DNA of 64,000 bases from NCBI RefSeq assembly GCF_002834145.1, contig NZ_PHNT01000006.1, forward strand, positions 98,605-162,604, read 5' to 3'. Of the stretch, positions 25,257 to 34,662 are shown piece after piece. A program made the position numbers and the translations under genes. Within the stretch, counting starts at the first letter, position 1; the number at the start of each line of letters is the position of its first letter. Under the pieces are notes generated by a model, which made no database searches, was not told the origin of the DNA, and worked only from the letters and a program-made list of their open reading frames with translations. Source of the stretch: Roseovarius salinarum (GTDB lineage Bacteria; Pseudomonadota; Alphaproteobacteria; Rhodobacterales; Rhodobacteraceae).

Positions 25257-26090
25257 TCAGTGCCGCCGCGGGTCGGCCGGGTAGACGCCGAGGATTTCCA
25301 GCCGCGAGGTGAAGTATTCCAGTTCCTCCAGCGCGCGGCGCACCGGCGGGTCGTCGGGGTGGCCCTCGATGTCGGCATGGAACTGGGTGGCCTTGAAGGA
25401 GCCGCCGATCATGTAGCTTTCCAGCTTGGTCATGTTCACGCCGTTCGTGGCGAAGCCGCCCATCGCCTTGTAGAGCGCAGCGGGGATATTGCGCACCTGG
25501 AAGACGAAGCTGGTCATCATGCCGTCGTCGCCGCGGCGCGAATGGTCAGGTGTGCGCGACATGATCAGGAACCGGGTGCGGTTGTTGCCCTCGTCCTCGA
25601 TGTGCCGCGCGAGCACCTCGAGCCCGTAGATCTCGCCGGCCAGCTCGCTGGCCAGCGCGGCGCAGGTCGGGTCGCCCGCCTCGGCCACCATCTTGGCCGA
25701 CCCGGCGGTGTCCGCCGCCGGGCGACGGTGGATGCCGTGCTCCTTCAGGAAGGCGCGGCATTGGCCCAGAAGCATGCGATGGCTCATCGCGGTCTCGACC
25801 TGGCCGAGCCGCGTGCCGGGCACAGCCAGCAGGTTGATGTGCACGCGCACGAACGCCTCGCCGACGATGTGCAGGCCCGAGTCGGGCAGAAGGTGGTGAA
25901 TGTCTGCGACGCGGCCGAAGGTCGAGTTCTCCACCGGCAGCATGGCAAGGTTCGCGTCACCGCCGCGCACCGCCTCGATCGCGTCCTCGAAGGTGCGGCA
26001 GGGCATCGCCTCCATCTCCGGGTGGGTTTCGTGGCAGGCCTGGTGGGAATACGCGCCCGGTTCGCCCTGGAAGGCAATGCGGTTGGTCAT
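25257..26090 (-). CDS. pheA: Prephenate dehydratase
   Basis: 277 residues. It converts prephenate to phenylpyruvate in phenylalanine synthesis. An N-terminal catalytic part (IAFQGEPGAYSHQA, LPVENSTFGRVADIHHLL, and the catalytic NNRTRFLIM) is followed by a C-terminal ACT domain for phenylalanine feedback (about residues 190-265), where LESYMIGGSF replaces the classic ESRP motif. There is no chorismate mutase domain; a separate chorismate mutase is encoded at 63184. ATG at 26090. It is divergent from the three-heme cytochrome gene. Confidence 0.93.
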   Translation of the reverse strand: MTNRIAFQGEPGAYSHQACHETHPEMEAMPCRTFEDAIEAVRGGDANLAMLPVENSTFGRVADIHHLLPDSGLHIVGEAFVRVHINLLAVPGTRLGQVETAMSHRMLLGQCRAFLKEHGIHRRPAADTAGSAKMVAEAGDPTCAALASELAGEIYGLEVLARHIEDEGNNRTRFLIMSRTPDHSRRGDDGMMTSFVFQVRNIPAALYKAMGGFATNGVNMTKLESYMIGGSFKATQFHADIEGHPDDPPVRRALEELEYFTSRLEILGVYPADPRRH

Positions 26091-26211
26091 GTCTGCGGAT
26101 CGATCCCTTGCTGGCCCGGTCGGGCGTTTGGTCGCGCAAACTATACCTTGCACCACGCTAGGTGAAGCGGATAGATACCGCGCGAGTGGATGCAAACGGG
26201 AAACGGGCCTC

Positions 26212-27735
26212 ATGTTCGATACGATGACACTGACAAAGACCGTCGGCGCCTTCTGTGGGGCGCTGCTCGTATTCCTCCTCGGCAAGTGGGCGGCCGACAC
26301 CCTGTACGCCGTCGGAGGCGGGCACGGCGGTGAACACGAACAGGCCTACGTGATCGATACCGGCGAGGAGGACGCCGCCGCCGAGGAAGAGGTCGACGAA
26401 GGCCCGTCCCTCGCCGCGCTCTGGGCCGAGGCCGACCCGGACAAGGGTGCGAACGTCTTCAACCAGTGCCGCGCCTGCCACCAGGTCGAAGAGGGCCAGA
26501 ACGGCGTCGGCCCGCATCTCTACGGCGTCGTCGGCCGCGAGGTGCAGGCCGTCGCCGATTTCTCGTATTCGGGCAGCCTGGCCGAGGCGGCCGATGTCTG
26601 GACGGTGGCCGAGCTCGACGCCTTCCTCGAAAACCCCAGCGGGTATGCGCCGGGCACGACGATGGGCTTTGCCGGGCTGTCCGATCCCGAGGACCGCGTG
26701 AACGTGATCGCCTATCTGGACCAGACCGATGGCGACATGGTCGAGATGGAAGCGCCCGCGGAGGAGCCGGCCGCAGAGGAATCCGAAACGGCCGGGGAAC
26801 CGGCTGACGGCGATGCCGCGGCCGACGCAGACGGCGGTGGACAGGATTTCGCCGCGATGGTCGCCGCCGCGGATCCGGCGGATGGCGAGGGCGTGTTCCG
26901 CCAGTGCCAGGCCTGCCACAAGCTGGAGGAGGGCCAGCACGGTGTCGGCCCCTCGCTCTACGACGTCGTGGGTGAGAAGGTGGCCTCGGTCGAGGACTTC
27001 CGGTACTCCAACGCGCTCAAGGACAAGGGCGGCGAATGGACGGCCGAGCGTCTGAGCGCCTGGCTGGAGAACCCGCAGGACTTCGCCTCCGGGACCACCA
27101 TGGGCTATGCCGGGCTGGCCGACGCGGAGGATCGGGCCGCGGTGATCGCCTACATGGACGCCGCGGACGGCACGCATGACATCGCGGCGGCGTCGTCGAG
27201 CGACGCCGATGCGGCCGCCGACGCGCAGCCCGCGGACGAGGACGGCGCCGCCGGGGGGGAAGCCACGCAGGAGGACGCCGCCGGCGATGATGGCGCGGCA
27301 GAGCAAGGCGCCGCGGAGGACGGCGCCGCGGCGGACGACGAGGCCATGACCGACGGTGCGTCCACCGAGGAGGCCGCGTCGGACACCGGCGGTGCGGCGC
27401 AGTCGGAAATCGCGGCGATGGTTGCCGCCGCCGACCCGGCCGACGGCAAGAACGTGTTCAACCGCTGTCGCGCCTGCCACAAGCTCGAGGAAGGCCAGAA
27501 CGGCGTCGGCCCGCATCTCTACGGCGTCGTCGGCAGCGATGTGGCCAGCGTCGAGGACTTCCGGTATTCCAGCGCGCTTGAGGACCTGGGCGGCAAGTGG
27601 ACGCCGGAGCGCATGGACGCGTGGCTCGAGAATCCGCGCGATTTCGCGCCCGGCAACAAGATGTCTTTCGCCGGCCTGCGCGACGCCGAGGACCGGGCGG
27701 CCGTCATCGCCTACATGCAAAGCGTCGCCGAGTGA
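26212..27735 (+). CDS. Membrane-anchored three-heme cytochrome c (cytochrome c_y/c552-like)
   Basis: 507 residues. An N-terminal uncleaved membrane segment (about residues 8-32) is followed by three successive class I cytochrome c domains with heme sites CRACH (86-90), CQACH (232-236) and CRACH (419-423). Each has a Met ligand in TMGFAG, TMGYAG or KMSFAG. Long Ala/Asp/Glu-rich linkers separate them (about 175-212 and 318-395). Related membrane-anchored c_y/c552 cytochromes, which carry electrons from bc1 to cytochrome oxidases, normally have a single heme domain. The triplication is unusual and part of it is nearly identical at DNA level. ATG at 26212. Confidence 0.85.
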   Translation: MFDTMTLTKTVGAFCGALLVFLLGKWAADTLYAVGGGHGGEHEQAYVIDTGEEDAAAEEEVDEGPSLAALWAEADPDKGANVFNQCRACHQVEEGQNGVGPHLYGVVGREVQAVADFSYSGSLAEAADVWTVAELDAFLENPSGYAPGTTMGFAGLSDPEDRVNVIAYLDQTDGDMVEMEAPAEEPAAEESETAGEPADGDAAADADGGGQDFAAMVAAADPADGEGVFRQCQACHKLEEGQHGVGPSLYDVVGEKVASVEDFRYSNALKDKGGEWTAERLSAWLENPQDFASGTTMGYAGLADAEDRAAVIAYMDAADGTHDIAAASSSDADAAADAQPADEDGAAGGEATQEDAAGDDGAAEQGAAEDGAAADDEAMTDGASTEEAASDTGGAAQSEIAAMVAAADPADGKNVFNRCRACHKLEEGQNGVGPHLYGVVGSDVASVEDFRYSSALEDLGGKWTPERMDAWLENPRDFAPGNKMSFAGLRDAEDRAAVIAYMQSVAE

Positions 27736-27754
27736 TCGGTGCCGCAGCGTGACA

Positions 27755-27784
27755 GGGCCGCCGCCCCCGCCGGGGCGGCGGCCC
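27755..27784 (+). terminator. Terminator hairpin after cytochrome gene
   Basis: A perfect 13-base stem GGGCCGCCGCCCC / GGGGCGGCGGCCC with a 4-base loop, then TTCG. The stem is very stable but the T run is short. Confidence 0.7.
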
Positions 27785-27910
27785 TTCGCTTGCCCGCCGT
27801 TCAATTCGCGCGGCGCCCGCCTTTGCATGCTTGAAACCGGCGCCTGCCCTCCTTTAGCTTGCCGCAGGCGGGCGGCGCCCCAGATCGTCCGTCGTCAGGA
27901 GGATAGCCAG

Positions 27911-29845
27911 ATGACCCGACCCACCGCCCGCGCCAAAGCCCGGGACCTGCGCCTTGACGCAAGGCGGATCGTCCACGCCGCCCTGGCGGGGCTGACCATC
28001 GCGGCGCTCGTGGCGACCGCTGTGCCGGCCGAGGAAAAGGTGATCCGTTCCCACGGCTACAACTTCTTCGGGGAACTCAGTTACCCCCCGGACTACGAGC
28101 ACTTCGATTACGTCAACCCGGATGCACCGAAGGGCGGGGAGATTTCCCTGTATTCCCCGGGTACGTTCGATTCGATGAACCCCTACTCGCGCAAGGGCCG
28201 GGCGGGGACGTTTTCATGGATGGTCTACGAAAGCCTGCTGGGCGAGATGCCGGCCAGCGGCGGCCCGCTGCCGGCCGATCAGGTGGGCGAGATGTATGGC
28301 CTGCTGGCCGAAAGCCTGGAATACGACGAGGGCAAGACCTGGGTGATCTTCCACATGCGCCCGGAGGCGCGTTTCGCCGACGGGCACCCGGTGACAGCGC
28401 ACGACGTGGTTTTTTCGCACGAGCTGCTGCTGGAGCAGGGGCTGCCCTCCTACGCGCAGGCGGTCAAGCGTCGGGTCAAGTCCTCGGAGGTGATCGACGA
28501 TCACACCGTCAAATTCACCTTTACCAAGGGCATTTCCCGGCGGTCACTGATCGACCAGGTGGGCAGCGTGCCCGTCTGGCCCGAACACTGGTTCGAAAAG
28601 ACGGGGGCGCGGCTGGACGAGCCACGGCTCGATGCGGCGCCCGGGTCCGGCCCGTACCAGCTGCACGATTACGAGGTGAACCGCCGCATCGTCTACAAGC
28701 GCAACCCGGATTACTGGGGCTGGCATCTGCCGATCAACCAGGGGCGGCACAACTTCGACACCATCCGGGTGGAATACTTCGCCGACGACAACGCGGCCTT
28801 CGAGGCCTTCAAGGCCGGCGAATACACCTTCCGGTCGGAAACGAACTCCAAGAAATGGGCGACGGGGTATGAATTCCCGGCCGTCAAGGAAGGGCACGTC
28901 ACGCTCGATGAACTGCCCGACGGCACCCCGCCCACGCCCACGGGCTTCGTCTTCAACCTTGGCCGAGAGAAGTTCCAGGACGCGCGCGTGCGCAAGGCGA
29001 TCGCGCTGGCCTACAATTTCGAGTGGACCAACCAGTCCCTGCAATACGGGTTGTTCGAACAGCGCCATTCCTTCGTGCAGGACACCCACCTTCAGGCCGA
29101 GGGCGTGCCGGAGGGCGACGAGCTGGCATTCCTGAAGTCGCTGGGCGACGTGGTGCCGGAAGAGATGCTGACCGAACCGGTCGTCAGGGCGCACAGCTCC
29201 GACCCGGACCGCCAGAACGACCGCCGCAACCTGCGCAAGGCGATGCGCCTGCTGGATGCGGCCGGGTGGAAGGTTGGCGACGACGGCAAGAGGCGCAATG
29301 CACAGGGCGAGCGTCTGACGGTGGACATCCCGATCGCGTCATCGTCGTCGGCCACGTTGGGCGCGGTCGTGGAAGGCTTCGTGAACAACCTGCAACTCAT
29401 GGGGATCGATGCCAGCTACGAGAAGATCGACCCGTCGCAATACACGCTGCGCAACCGCGAGCGTGACTACGACATGGTCTTCGACAGCTACGCCGCCTTC
29501 CTCGAGGCGGGCACCGGGCTGATGCAGCGCTACGGCTCGGAAGAGGCCGAGTTCAGCCTTTTCAACCCCGCCGGGCTGGCCAGCCCGATGGTGGATGCGA
29601 TCATAGAGGCCGCGCTCAACACCAAGACGCGCGAGGCGCAGAACGTCGCGCTCACGGCGCTGGACCGTGCACTGCGCTACGAGAGGTTCATGATCCCCGT
29701 GTGGTACAACGACAGCAACTGGGTCGCCTACTGGGACATGTACGAACACCCCGAGTCCCTGCCGCCATACGCCCTCGGCGTGCTGGATTTCTGGTGGTAC
29801 GACGCCGAAGAGGCCCGTGCGCTGGAAGAGGCCGGCGCCCTGTGA
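27911..29845 (+). CDS. yejA: Peptide ABC transporter substrate-binding protein (YejA-like)
   Basis: 644 residues with a signal peptide (AALAGLTIAALVATAVPAEE). The SBP family 5 fold is recognisable from SHGYNFFGELSYPPDYEHFDYVNPDAPKGG through DYWGWHLPINQGRHNFDTIRVEYF. The early motif and the length fit YejA. It binds oligopeptides (microcin C-type in E. coli) in the periplasm for the importer encoded by the next three genes. The ATG at 27911 follows AGGAGG. The export region contains Arg residues but not a clear twin-arginine motif. Confidence 0.88.
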   Translation: MTRPTARAKARDLRLDARRIVHAALAGLTIAALVATAVPAEEKVIRSHGYNFFGELSYPPDYEHFDYVNPDAPKGGEISLYSPGTFDSMNPYSRKGRAGTFSWMVYESLLGEMPASGGPLPADQVGEMYGLLAESLEYDEGKTWVIFHMRPEARFADGHPVTAHDVVFSHELLLEQGLPSYAQAVKRRVKSSEVIDDHTVKFTFTKGISRRSLIDQVGSVPVWPEHWFEKTGARLDEPRLDAAPGSGPYQLHDYEVNRRIVYKRNPDYWGWHLPINQGRHNFDTIRVEYFADDNAAFEAFKAGEYTFRSETNSKKWATGYEFPAVKEGHVTLDELPDGTPPTPTGFVFNLGREKFQDARVRKAIALAYNFEWTNQSLQYGLFEQRHSFVQDTHLQAEGVPEGDELAFLKSLGDVVPEEMLTEPVVRAHSSDPDRQNDRRNLRKAMRLLDAAGWKVGDDGKRRNAQGERLTVDIPIASSSSATLGAVVEGFVNNLQLMGIDASYEKIDPSQYTLRNRERDYDMVFDSYAAFLEAGTGLMQRYGSEEAEFSLFNPAGLASPMVDAIIEAALNTKTREAQNVALTALDRALRYERFMIPVWYNDSNWVAYWDMYEHPESLPPYALGVLDFWWYDAEEARALEEAGAL

Positions 29846-29925
29846 TCGCGGTGGCGGAAGGATACCGCGCGTGCGGCGCGCGCGGCTCGCGGGGATTGCG
29901 CACCGCAGCGGCGGAGCACGTCTGA

Positions 29926-31014
29926 ATGGGCGCCTACATCCTTCGCCGCCTGGCCCTGATCATCCCGACGCTGTTCGGGATCATGGTCATCAACTTCCTG
30001 CTGGTGCAGTTCGTGCCCGGCGGGCCGGTTGAGCAGGTCATCGCGAACATGCAGGGCCAGGGCGACGTGACCGCCGGTTTCGCCGGCGGCGGCGAGGACG
30101 CCGGGCGCGACATGGGCGACAGCGGCGGCGACAAGTACCTCGGCGCGCGCGGGTTGCCGCCCGAGTTGATCGAGGAACTGGAGGAACAGTTCGGGCTGAA
30201 CAAGCCGCCGCTCGAGCGGTTCATCGACATGATGTGGAACTACATCCGCTTCGATTTCGGAGAAAGCTATTTCCGCAAGATCGACGTCACGCAGCTGGTG
30301 CTTGAAAAGATGCCCGTTTCGATCAGCCTCGGGCTTTGGTCCACGCTGATCGCCTATCTCGTGTCGATTCCGCTCGGCATCCGCAAGGCCGTCAATGACG
30401 GCACGCCCTTCGACACCTGGACAAGCGGGGCGATCATCGTCGCCTACGCGATCCCCTCGTTCCTGTTCGCCATCATGCTGCTGGTGCTGTTCGCCGGGGG
30501 CAGCTATTTCCAGCTTTTCCCGCTCAGGGGCCTGACCTCGGACAACTGGGAGCAGCTCACGGTCTTCGGCAAGATCGTGGATTACTTCTGGCACATCACG
30601 CTGCCGGTGCTGGCCTCGACGATCGCGGCCTTCGCGACACTGACACTGCTGACCAAGAACAGCTTCCTCGACGAGATCAAGAAGGCCTATGTCATGACGG
30701 CCCGGGCCAAGGGGCTGGGCGAACGCAAGGTGCTCTATGGCCACGTGTTCCGCAACGCCATGCTGATCGTGATCGCGGGCTTCCCGGCGGTGTTCATCGG
30801 CATCTTCTTCGGCGGCAGCGTGCTGATCGAGACGATCTTCTCGCTCGACGGGCTGGGGCGGCTGGGCTTCGAGGCCGCGGTGGGGCGCGACTACCCGGTG
30901 ATGTTCGGCACGCTGTTCCTGTTCGGGCTTGTCGGGCTGGTGGTGAACATCCTCAGCGACCTGATGTACGTGATGGTCGACCCCCGGATCGACTTCGAGA
31001 AGCGGGAGGGGTGA
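29926..31014 (+). CDS. yejB: ABC transporter permease (YejB-like)
   Basis: 362 residues, six membrane segments, with the binding-protein-dependent permease signature [20 protein letters not shown] (EAA loop). The N-terminal [21 protein letters not shown] is typical of Dpp/Yej-type permeases. A Gly/Asp-rich insertion follows the first segment (about residues 43-68). It forms the import channel with the next gene product. It lies 80 bases after yejA. Confidence 0.9.
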   Translation: MGAYILRRLALIIPTLFGIMVINFLLVQFVPGGPVEQVIANMQGQGDVTAGFAGGGEDAGRDMGDSGGDKYLGARGLPPELIEELEEQFGLNKPPLERFIDMMWNYIRFDFGESYFRKIDVTQLVLEKMPVSISLGLWSTLIAYLVSIPLGIRKAVNDGTPFDTWTSGAIIVAYAIPSFLFAIMLLVLFAGGSYFQLFPLRGLTSDNWEQLTVFGKIVDYFWHITLPVLASTIAAFATLTLLTKNSFLDEIKKAYVMTARAKGLGERKVLYGHVFRNAMLIVIAGFPAVFIGIFFGGSVLIETIFSLDGLGRLGFEAAVGRDYPVMFGTLFLFGLVGLVVNILSDLMYVMVDPRIDFEKREG

Positions 31015-31018
31015 GGCG

Positions 31019-32125
31019 ATGGCGCTTTCGCCGCTCAACCGGCGCCGCTGGCGCAACTTCCGCCGGAACAAGCGGGCCTACTGGTCGCTCATCATCTTCG
31101 GCATCCTCTTCGGGATTTCCCTGATGGCCGAGTTCGTGGCCAACGACCGTCCGATCCTGGTTCAGTACCGCGGCGAGCTTTATGCACCGATCTTCAAGTT
31201 CTACCCGGAAACGGCCTTCGGCGGCGACTTCGCCACCGAGGCGATCTATCGCGACCCCGAGGTCGAGTGCCTGATCGTCTCGGGCGGGCTCGGGGAATGC
31301 TTCGACGATCCCGCGGGCATCATCGCCGATGCGCAGGACGGCGTGGTGGACGGCAGCGCGATCCAGACGGGCTGGACGCTCTGGCCGCCCATCCCCTACA
31401 GCTACGACACGCCGGTGGACCGGCCCGGCGCGGCGCCGTTGCCGCCCAATGAACACAACTGGCTGGGCACCGACGACACCAAGCGCGACGTGCTGGCGCG
31501 GGTGATCTACGGCTTCCGCCTGTCGGTGCTGTTCACGCTGATCGTCACCACGCTGTCGAGCGTGATCGGAATCTTCGCCGGCGCGATCCAGGGCTATTTC
31601 GGCGGCAAGCTCGATCTGATCTTCCAGCGCATCATCGAGATCTGGGCGGCGACGCCGCAGATCTATGTCATCATCATCCTGTTCGCGATCCTGCCGCGCA
31701 GTTTCTGGCTTCTGGTGGTCATCACCGTGCTCTTCGGCTGGATGGCACTGGTGGGCGTGGTGCGGGCCGAGTTCCTGCGCGCGCGCAACCTCGAGTACGT
31801 GCGCGCCGCAAAGGCGCTGGGCGTGTCCAACATCCGCATCATGTTCCGCCACATGCTGCCCAACGCGATGGTGGCCACGCTGACCATGCTGCCCTTCGTC
31901 ATCACCGGCACGATCTCGCTGCTGGCCGGGCTCGACTTCCTGGGCTTCGGGTTGCCGTCGTCGGCGCCCAGCCTGGGCGAGCTGACGTTGCAGGCCAAGC
32001 AGAACCTGCAAGCGCCGTGGCTGGCCTTCACCGCCTTCTTCGCCTTCGCCATCATGTTGTCGCTGCTCGTCTTCATCTTCGAGGGCGTGCGCGATGCCTT
32101 CGATCCCCGGAAGACCTTCGAATGA
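31019..32125 (+). CDS. yejE: ABC transporter permease (YejE-like)
   Basis: 368 residues. An N-terminal membrane segment, a periplasmic domain of about 130 residues containing NWLGTDDTKRDVLARVIYGFRLS, then five further segments and the EAA loop AAKALGVSNIRIMFRHMLPNA. The long periplasmic insert is typical of YejE. It starts four bases after yejB; its stop overlaps the start of the ATPase gene (ATGA). Confidence 0.9.
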   Translation: MALSPLNRRRWRNFRRNKRAYWSLIIFGILFGISLMAEFVANDRPILVQYRGELYAPIFKFYPETAFGGDFATEAIYRDPEVECLIVSGGLGECFDDPAGIIADAQDGVVDGSAIQTGWTLWPPIPYSYDTPVDRPGAAPLPPNEHNWLGTDDTKRDVLARVIYGFRLSVLFTLIVTTLSSVIGIFAGAIQGYFGGKLDLIFQRIIEIWAATPQIYVIIILFAILPRSFWLLVVITVLFGWMALVGVVRAEFLRARNLEYVRAAKALGVSNIRIMFRHMLPNAMVATLTMLPFVITGTISLLAGLDFLGFGLPSSAPSLGELTLQAKQNLQAPWLAFTAFFAFAIMLSLLVFIFEGVRDAFDPRKTFE

Positions 32126-33711
32126 GCCTTCTCGACGTTCAGGACCTGCGGGTCAGCTTCCGGCAGGACGGGCAGACCGTGGCCGCCGTTCACGGCGTGT
32201 CGTTCACGGTGAACCGCGGCGAGACGGTCGCCCTGGTGGGCGAATCCGGCTCGGGCAAGTCCGTGACGGCTTTGTCTACGGTTTCGCTGCTCGGTCCGAG
32301 CGCCGATGTCTCGGGCAGCGTCACCTTCGACGGGCGGCAGATGATCGGCGCCTCCAACAAGACGCTGCGGCAAGTGCGGGGCAACGACATCAGCTTCATC
32401 TTCCAGGAGCCGATGACATCGCTCAACCCGCTACACACGCTGGAAAAGCAGATCCGCGAGTCACTGGAACTGCACCAGGGCCTCACGGGCGACGCGGCGC
32501 GTGACCGCATCGTCGCGCTGCTCAAGCGGGTCGGCATCACGCAGGCCGAACAGCGGCTCAAGGCATATCCGCACCAGTTGTCGGGGGGGCAGCGCCAGAG
32601 GGTGATGATCGCCATGGCGCTGGCCAACAAGCCCGACATCCTGATAGCGGACGAGCCCACCACCGCGCTGGACGTCACGATCCAGGCGCAGATCCTGGAG
32701 CTTCTGGCCGAGCTCAAGCGCGAGGAGGGCATGGGCCTGCTGTTCATCACGCACGACCTGTCGATCGTGCGGCGCATCGCCGACAAGGTCTGCGTGATGA
32801 AGGACGGCGAGATCGTCGAATCGGGCGCCACCGAGCACATCTTCGCCAAGCCGACCCATGCCTACACCCGCAAGCTTCTGGCCGCGCAGGCGACCGGGGA
32901 CCCGGCCCCGGTCCCGGCGGATTCGCCCACGCTGGTCGAGACCGAACGCCTGCGCGTCTGGTTCCCGATCCAGAAGGGCTTCCTGCGGCGGACCGTCGAT
33001 CACGTCCGGGCGGTCAACGACGCCTCGATCACCGTCAGGGCGGGCGAGACGCTGGGACTTGTCGGCGAATCGGGGTCGGGCAAGACGACGCTGGCGCTGG
33101 CGATCATGCGGCTGATCGGGTCGGACGGGCGCATCACCTTCGCGGGCGAGGACGTTGACCGCTGGTCCACCCGCAAGCTGCGCAAGCGGCGCCGCGACAT
33201 GCAGATCGTTTTCCAGGACCCCTACGGCAGCCTCAGCCCGCGCATGACCTGCGAACAGATCATTGCCGAGGGGCTTGGCGTGCACGGCAAGCCCGATGGC
33301 CGGTCGGAGCGCGAGCTTGTCGCCGAGGTGATGGAAGAGGTCGACCTGAACCCGGCGATGATGGACCGTTATCCGCACGAGTTCTCGGGTGGGCAGCGCC
33401 AGCGCATCGCGATCGCCCGAGCGATGATCCTGCGGCCCAGGCTGCTCGTGCTGGACGAACCCACCAGCGCGCTGGACATGACGGTTCAGGTGCAGATCGT
33501 GGACCTGCTTCGGCGGCTTCAGGTGAAATACGGGCTGGCGTACCTGTTCATCAGCCATGACCTGGGCGTGGTGCGCGCCATGAGCCACAAGATCGTGGTG
33601 ATGAAGGACGGTGACATCGTCGAGGCCGGCACGGCCCGCGATCTGTTCGAGGCCCCGCAGACCGATTACGCGAAAACGCTGCTGGAGGCCGCGCTCGACC
33701 TGTCCGCCTGA
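32122..33711 (+). CDS. yejF: Peptide ABC transporter ATP-binding protein, fused double ATPase (YejF-like)
   Basis: 529 residues with two complete ATPase domains. The first has Walker A GESGSGKS, signature LSGGQRQR and Walker B LIADEPTT; the second has GESGSGKT, FSGGQRQR and LVLDEPTS. It is a single-chain equivalent of DppD/DppF and energises import through YejB/YejE. ATG at 32122, coupled to yejE by a four-base overlap. Confidence 0.92.
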   Translation: MSLLDVQDLRVSFRQDGQTVAAVHGVSFTVNRGETVALVGESGSGKSVTALSTVSLLGPSADVSGSVTFDGRQMIGASNKTLRQVRGNDISFIFQEPMTSLNPLHTLEKQIRESLELHQGLTGDAARDRIVALLKRVGITQAEQRLKAYPHQLSGGQRQRVMIAMALANKPDILIADEPTTALDVTIQAQILELLAELKREEGMGLLFITHDLSIVRRIADKVCVMKDGEIVESGATEHIFAKPTHAYTRKLLAAQATGDPAPVPADSPTLVETERLRVWFPIQKGFLRRTVDHVRAVNDASITVRAGETLGLVGESGSGKTTLALAIMRLIGSDGRITFAGEDVDRWSTRKLRKRRRDMQIVFQDPYGSLSPRMTCEQIIAEGLGVHGKPDGRSERELVAEVMEEVDLNPAMMDRYPHEFSGGQRQRIAIARAMILRPRLLVLDEPTSALDMTVQVQIVDLLRRLQVKYGLAYLFISHDLGVVRAMSHKIVVMKDGDIVEAGTARDLFEAPQTDYAKTLLEAALDLSA

Positions 33712-33729
33712 CGGGCGGCGGCATGGCGC

Positions 33730-34650
33730 CTACAGACCCGCGAATTCCACGACGACGGCGGCGTGATCGCTCGCGTGGGGGCGGTGGTGTCCGACGCCCG
33801 GCAGGTGGCGGCCACGGTACCTGCCGGCCTCGCGTCCCATGCCTTCGCGCAGGATCTCGGGCACGGCGTCGGGGAACGCCGCGGCCAGCGCCGGGCTTGC
33901 CAGCATCCGGTCGGGCCGGCCGTAATGGCCCGACCACGCGTCGTGGTATGTCCAGCGGGTGCCCTCGGGCACCCGCGCCATCAGGTCGGCGCAAAAGGGT
34001 GGCAGCAGCGGGGCGGTCGCCGGCGGATCGGCGGGCTCCCAGGGGTCGTTGAGATCCCCGAGGACCAGCCAGTTCGCCGCCGCAGGGCCCGCGAAGCGCG
34101 CCTCGATCAGCCGGCGCACGGCCTCGGCCTCCAGCCGGCGAACCGGGTAGGCGGCGGCCGGGTCGGGGTAGGGCGCCTTGAAGTGGCACAGGAACAGCGT
34201 CAGGCCCGGGAACTCCGCTTGCAGGCAGTCGCGGCGGAACACGGGCGTGTCCGCGGGCACGCCGTCGGGGACGGCAAGCCCAAGGTCGCGCGGGCGCAGC
34301 GCGGCGTGGCTTGTCACCGACAGGGGCGCAACGCGGCTCATCAGCGCGAGGTCGAGACCGCGCCCGTCGTTGCCCGGCGGACACTGTCGCCACGGATAGG
34401 GCGGCACCTGCGCCTCGGCGAGAAGGGTGTCATGGAAATGATCGAGCGTGGCGGCGTCGAACACCTCCTGCAAGGCCAGCACGTCCGCGCGCATGCGTGC
34501 AATGATCCGCGCGGTCAGCTTCCGGTCGCGCAGATCGGTCTCGGGGTCGGCTTCCTCGGGCGTGTCGCGGTCGCGCGCGCCGTCGAGATGTGGCACGCCA
34601 CCCGCGCTGCGCAGCCGCAGGTTCTGAAGGTTGAAGGTGCCGATCCGCAC
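33730..34650 (-). CDS. Endonuclease/exonuclease/phosphatase family protein
   Basis: 306 residues from a GTG start. It has the EEP-fold metal and catalytic motifs FNLQNLR, LALQEVF, GDLNDPWEP and SDHAAVVVEF. Enzymes of this fold cut phosphodiesters in DNA, lipids or nucleotides; the substrate is unknown. There is no signal peptide. It starts 12 bases after hemN and is probably co-transcribed with it. Confidence 0.8.
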   Translation of the reverse strand: MRIGTFNLQNLRLRSAGGVPHLDGARDRDTPEEADPETDLRDRKLTARIIARMRADVLALQEVFDAATLDHFHDTLLAEAQVPPYPWRQCPPGNDGRGLDLALMSRVAPLSVTSHAALRPRDLGLAVPDGVPADTPVFRRDCLQAEFPGLTLFLCHFKAPYPDPAAAYPVRRLEAEAVRRLIEARFAGPAAANWLVLGDLNDPWEPADPPATAPLLPPFCADLMARVPEGTRWTYHDAWSGHYGRPDRMLASPALAAAFPDAVPEILREGMGREAGRYRGRHLPGVGHHRPHASDHAAVVVEFAGL

Positions 34651-34662
34651 GGCCCGACCGTA

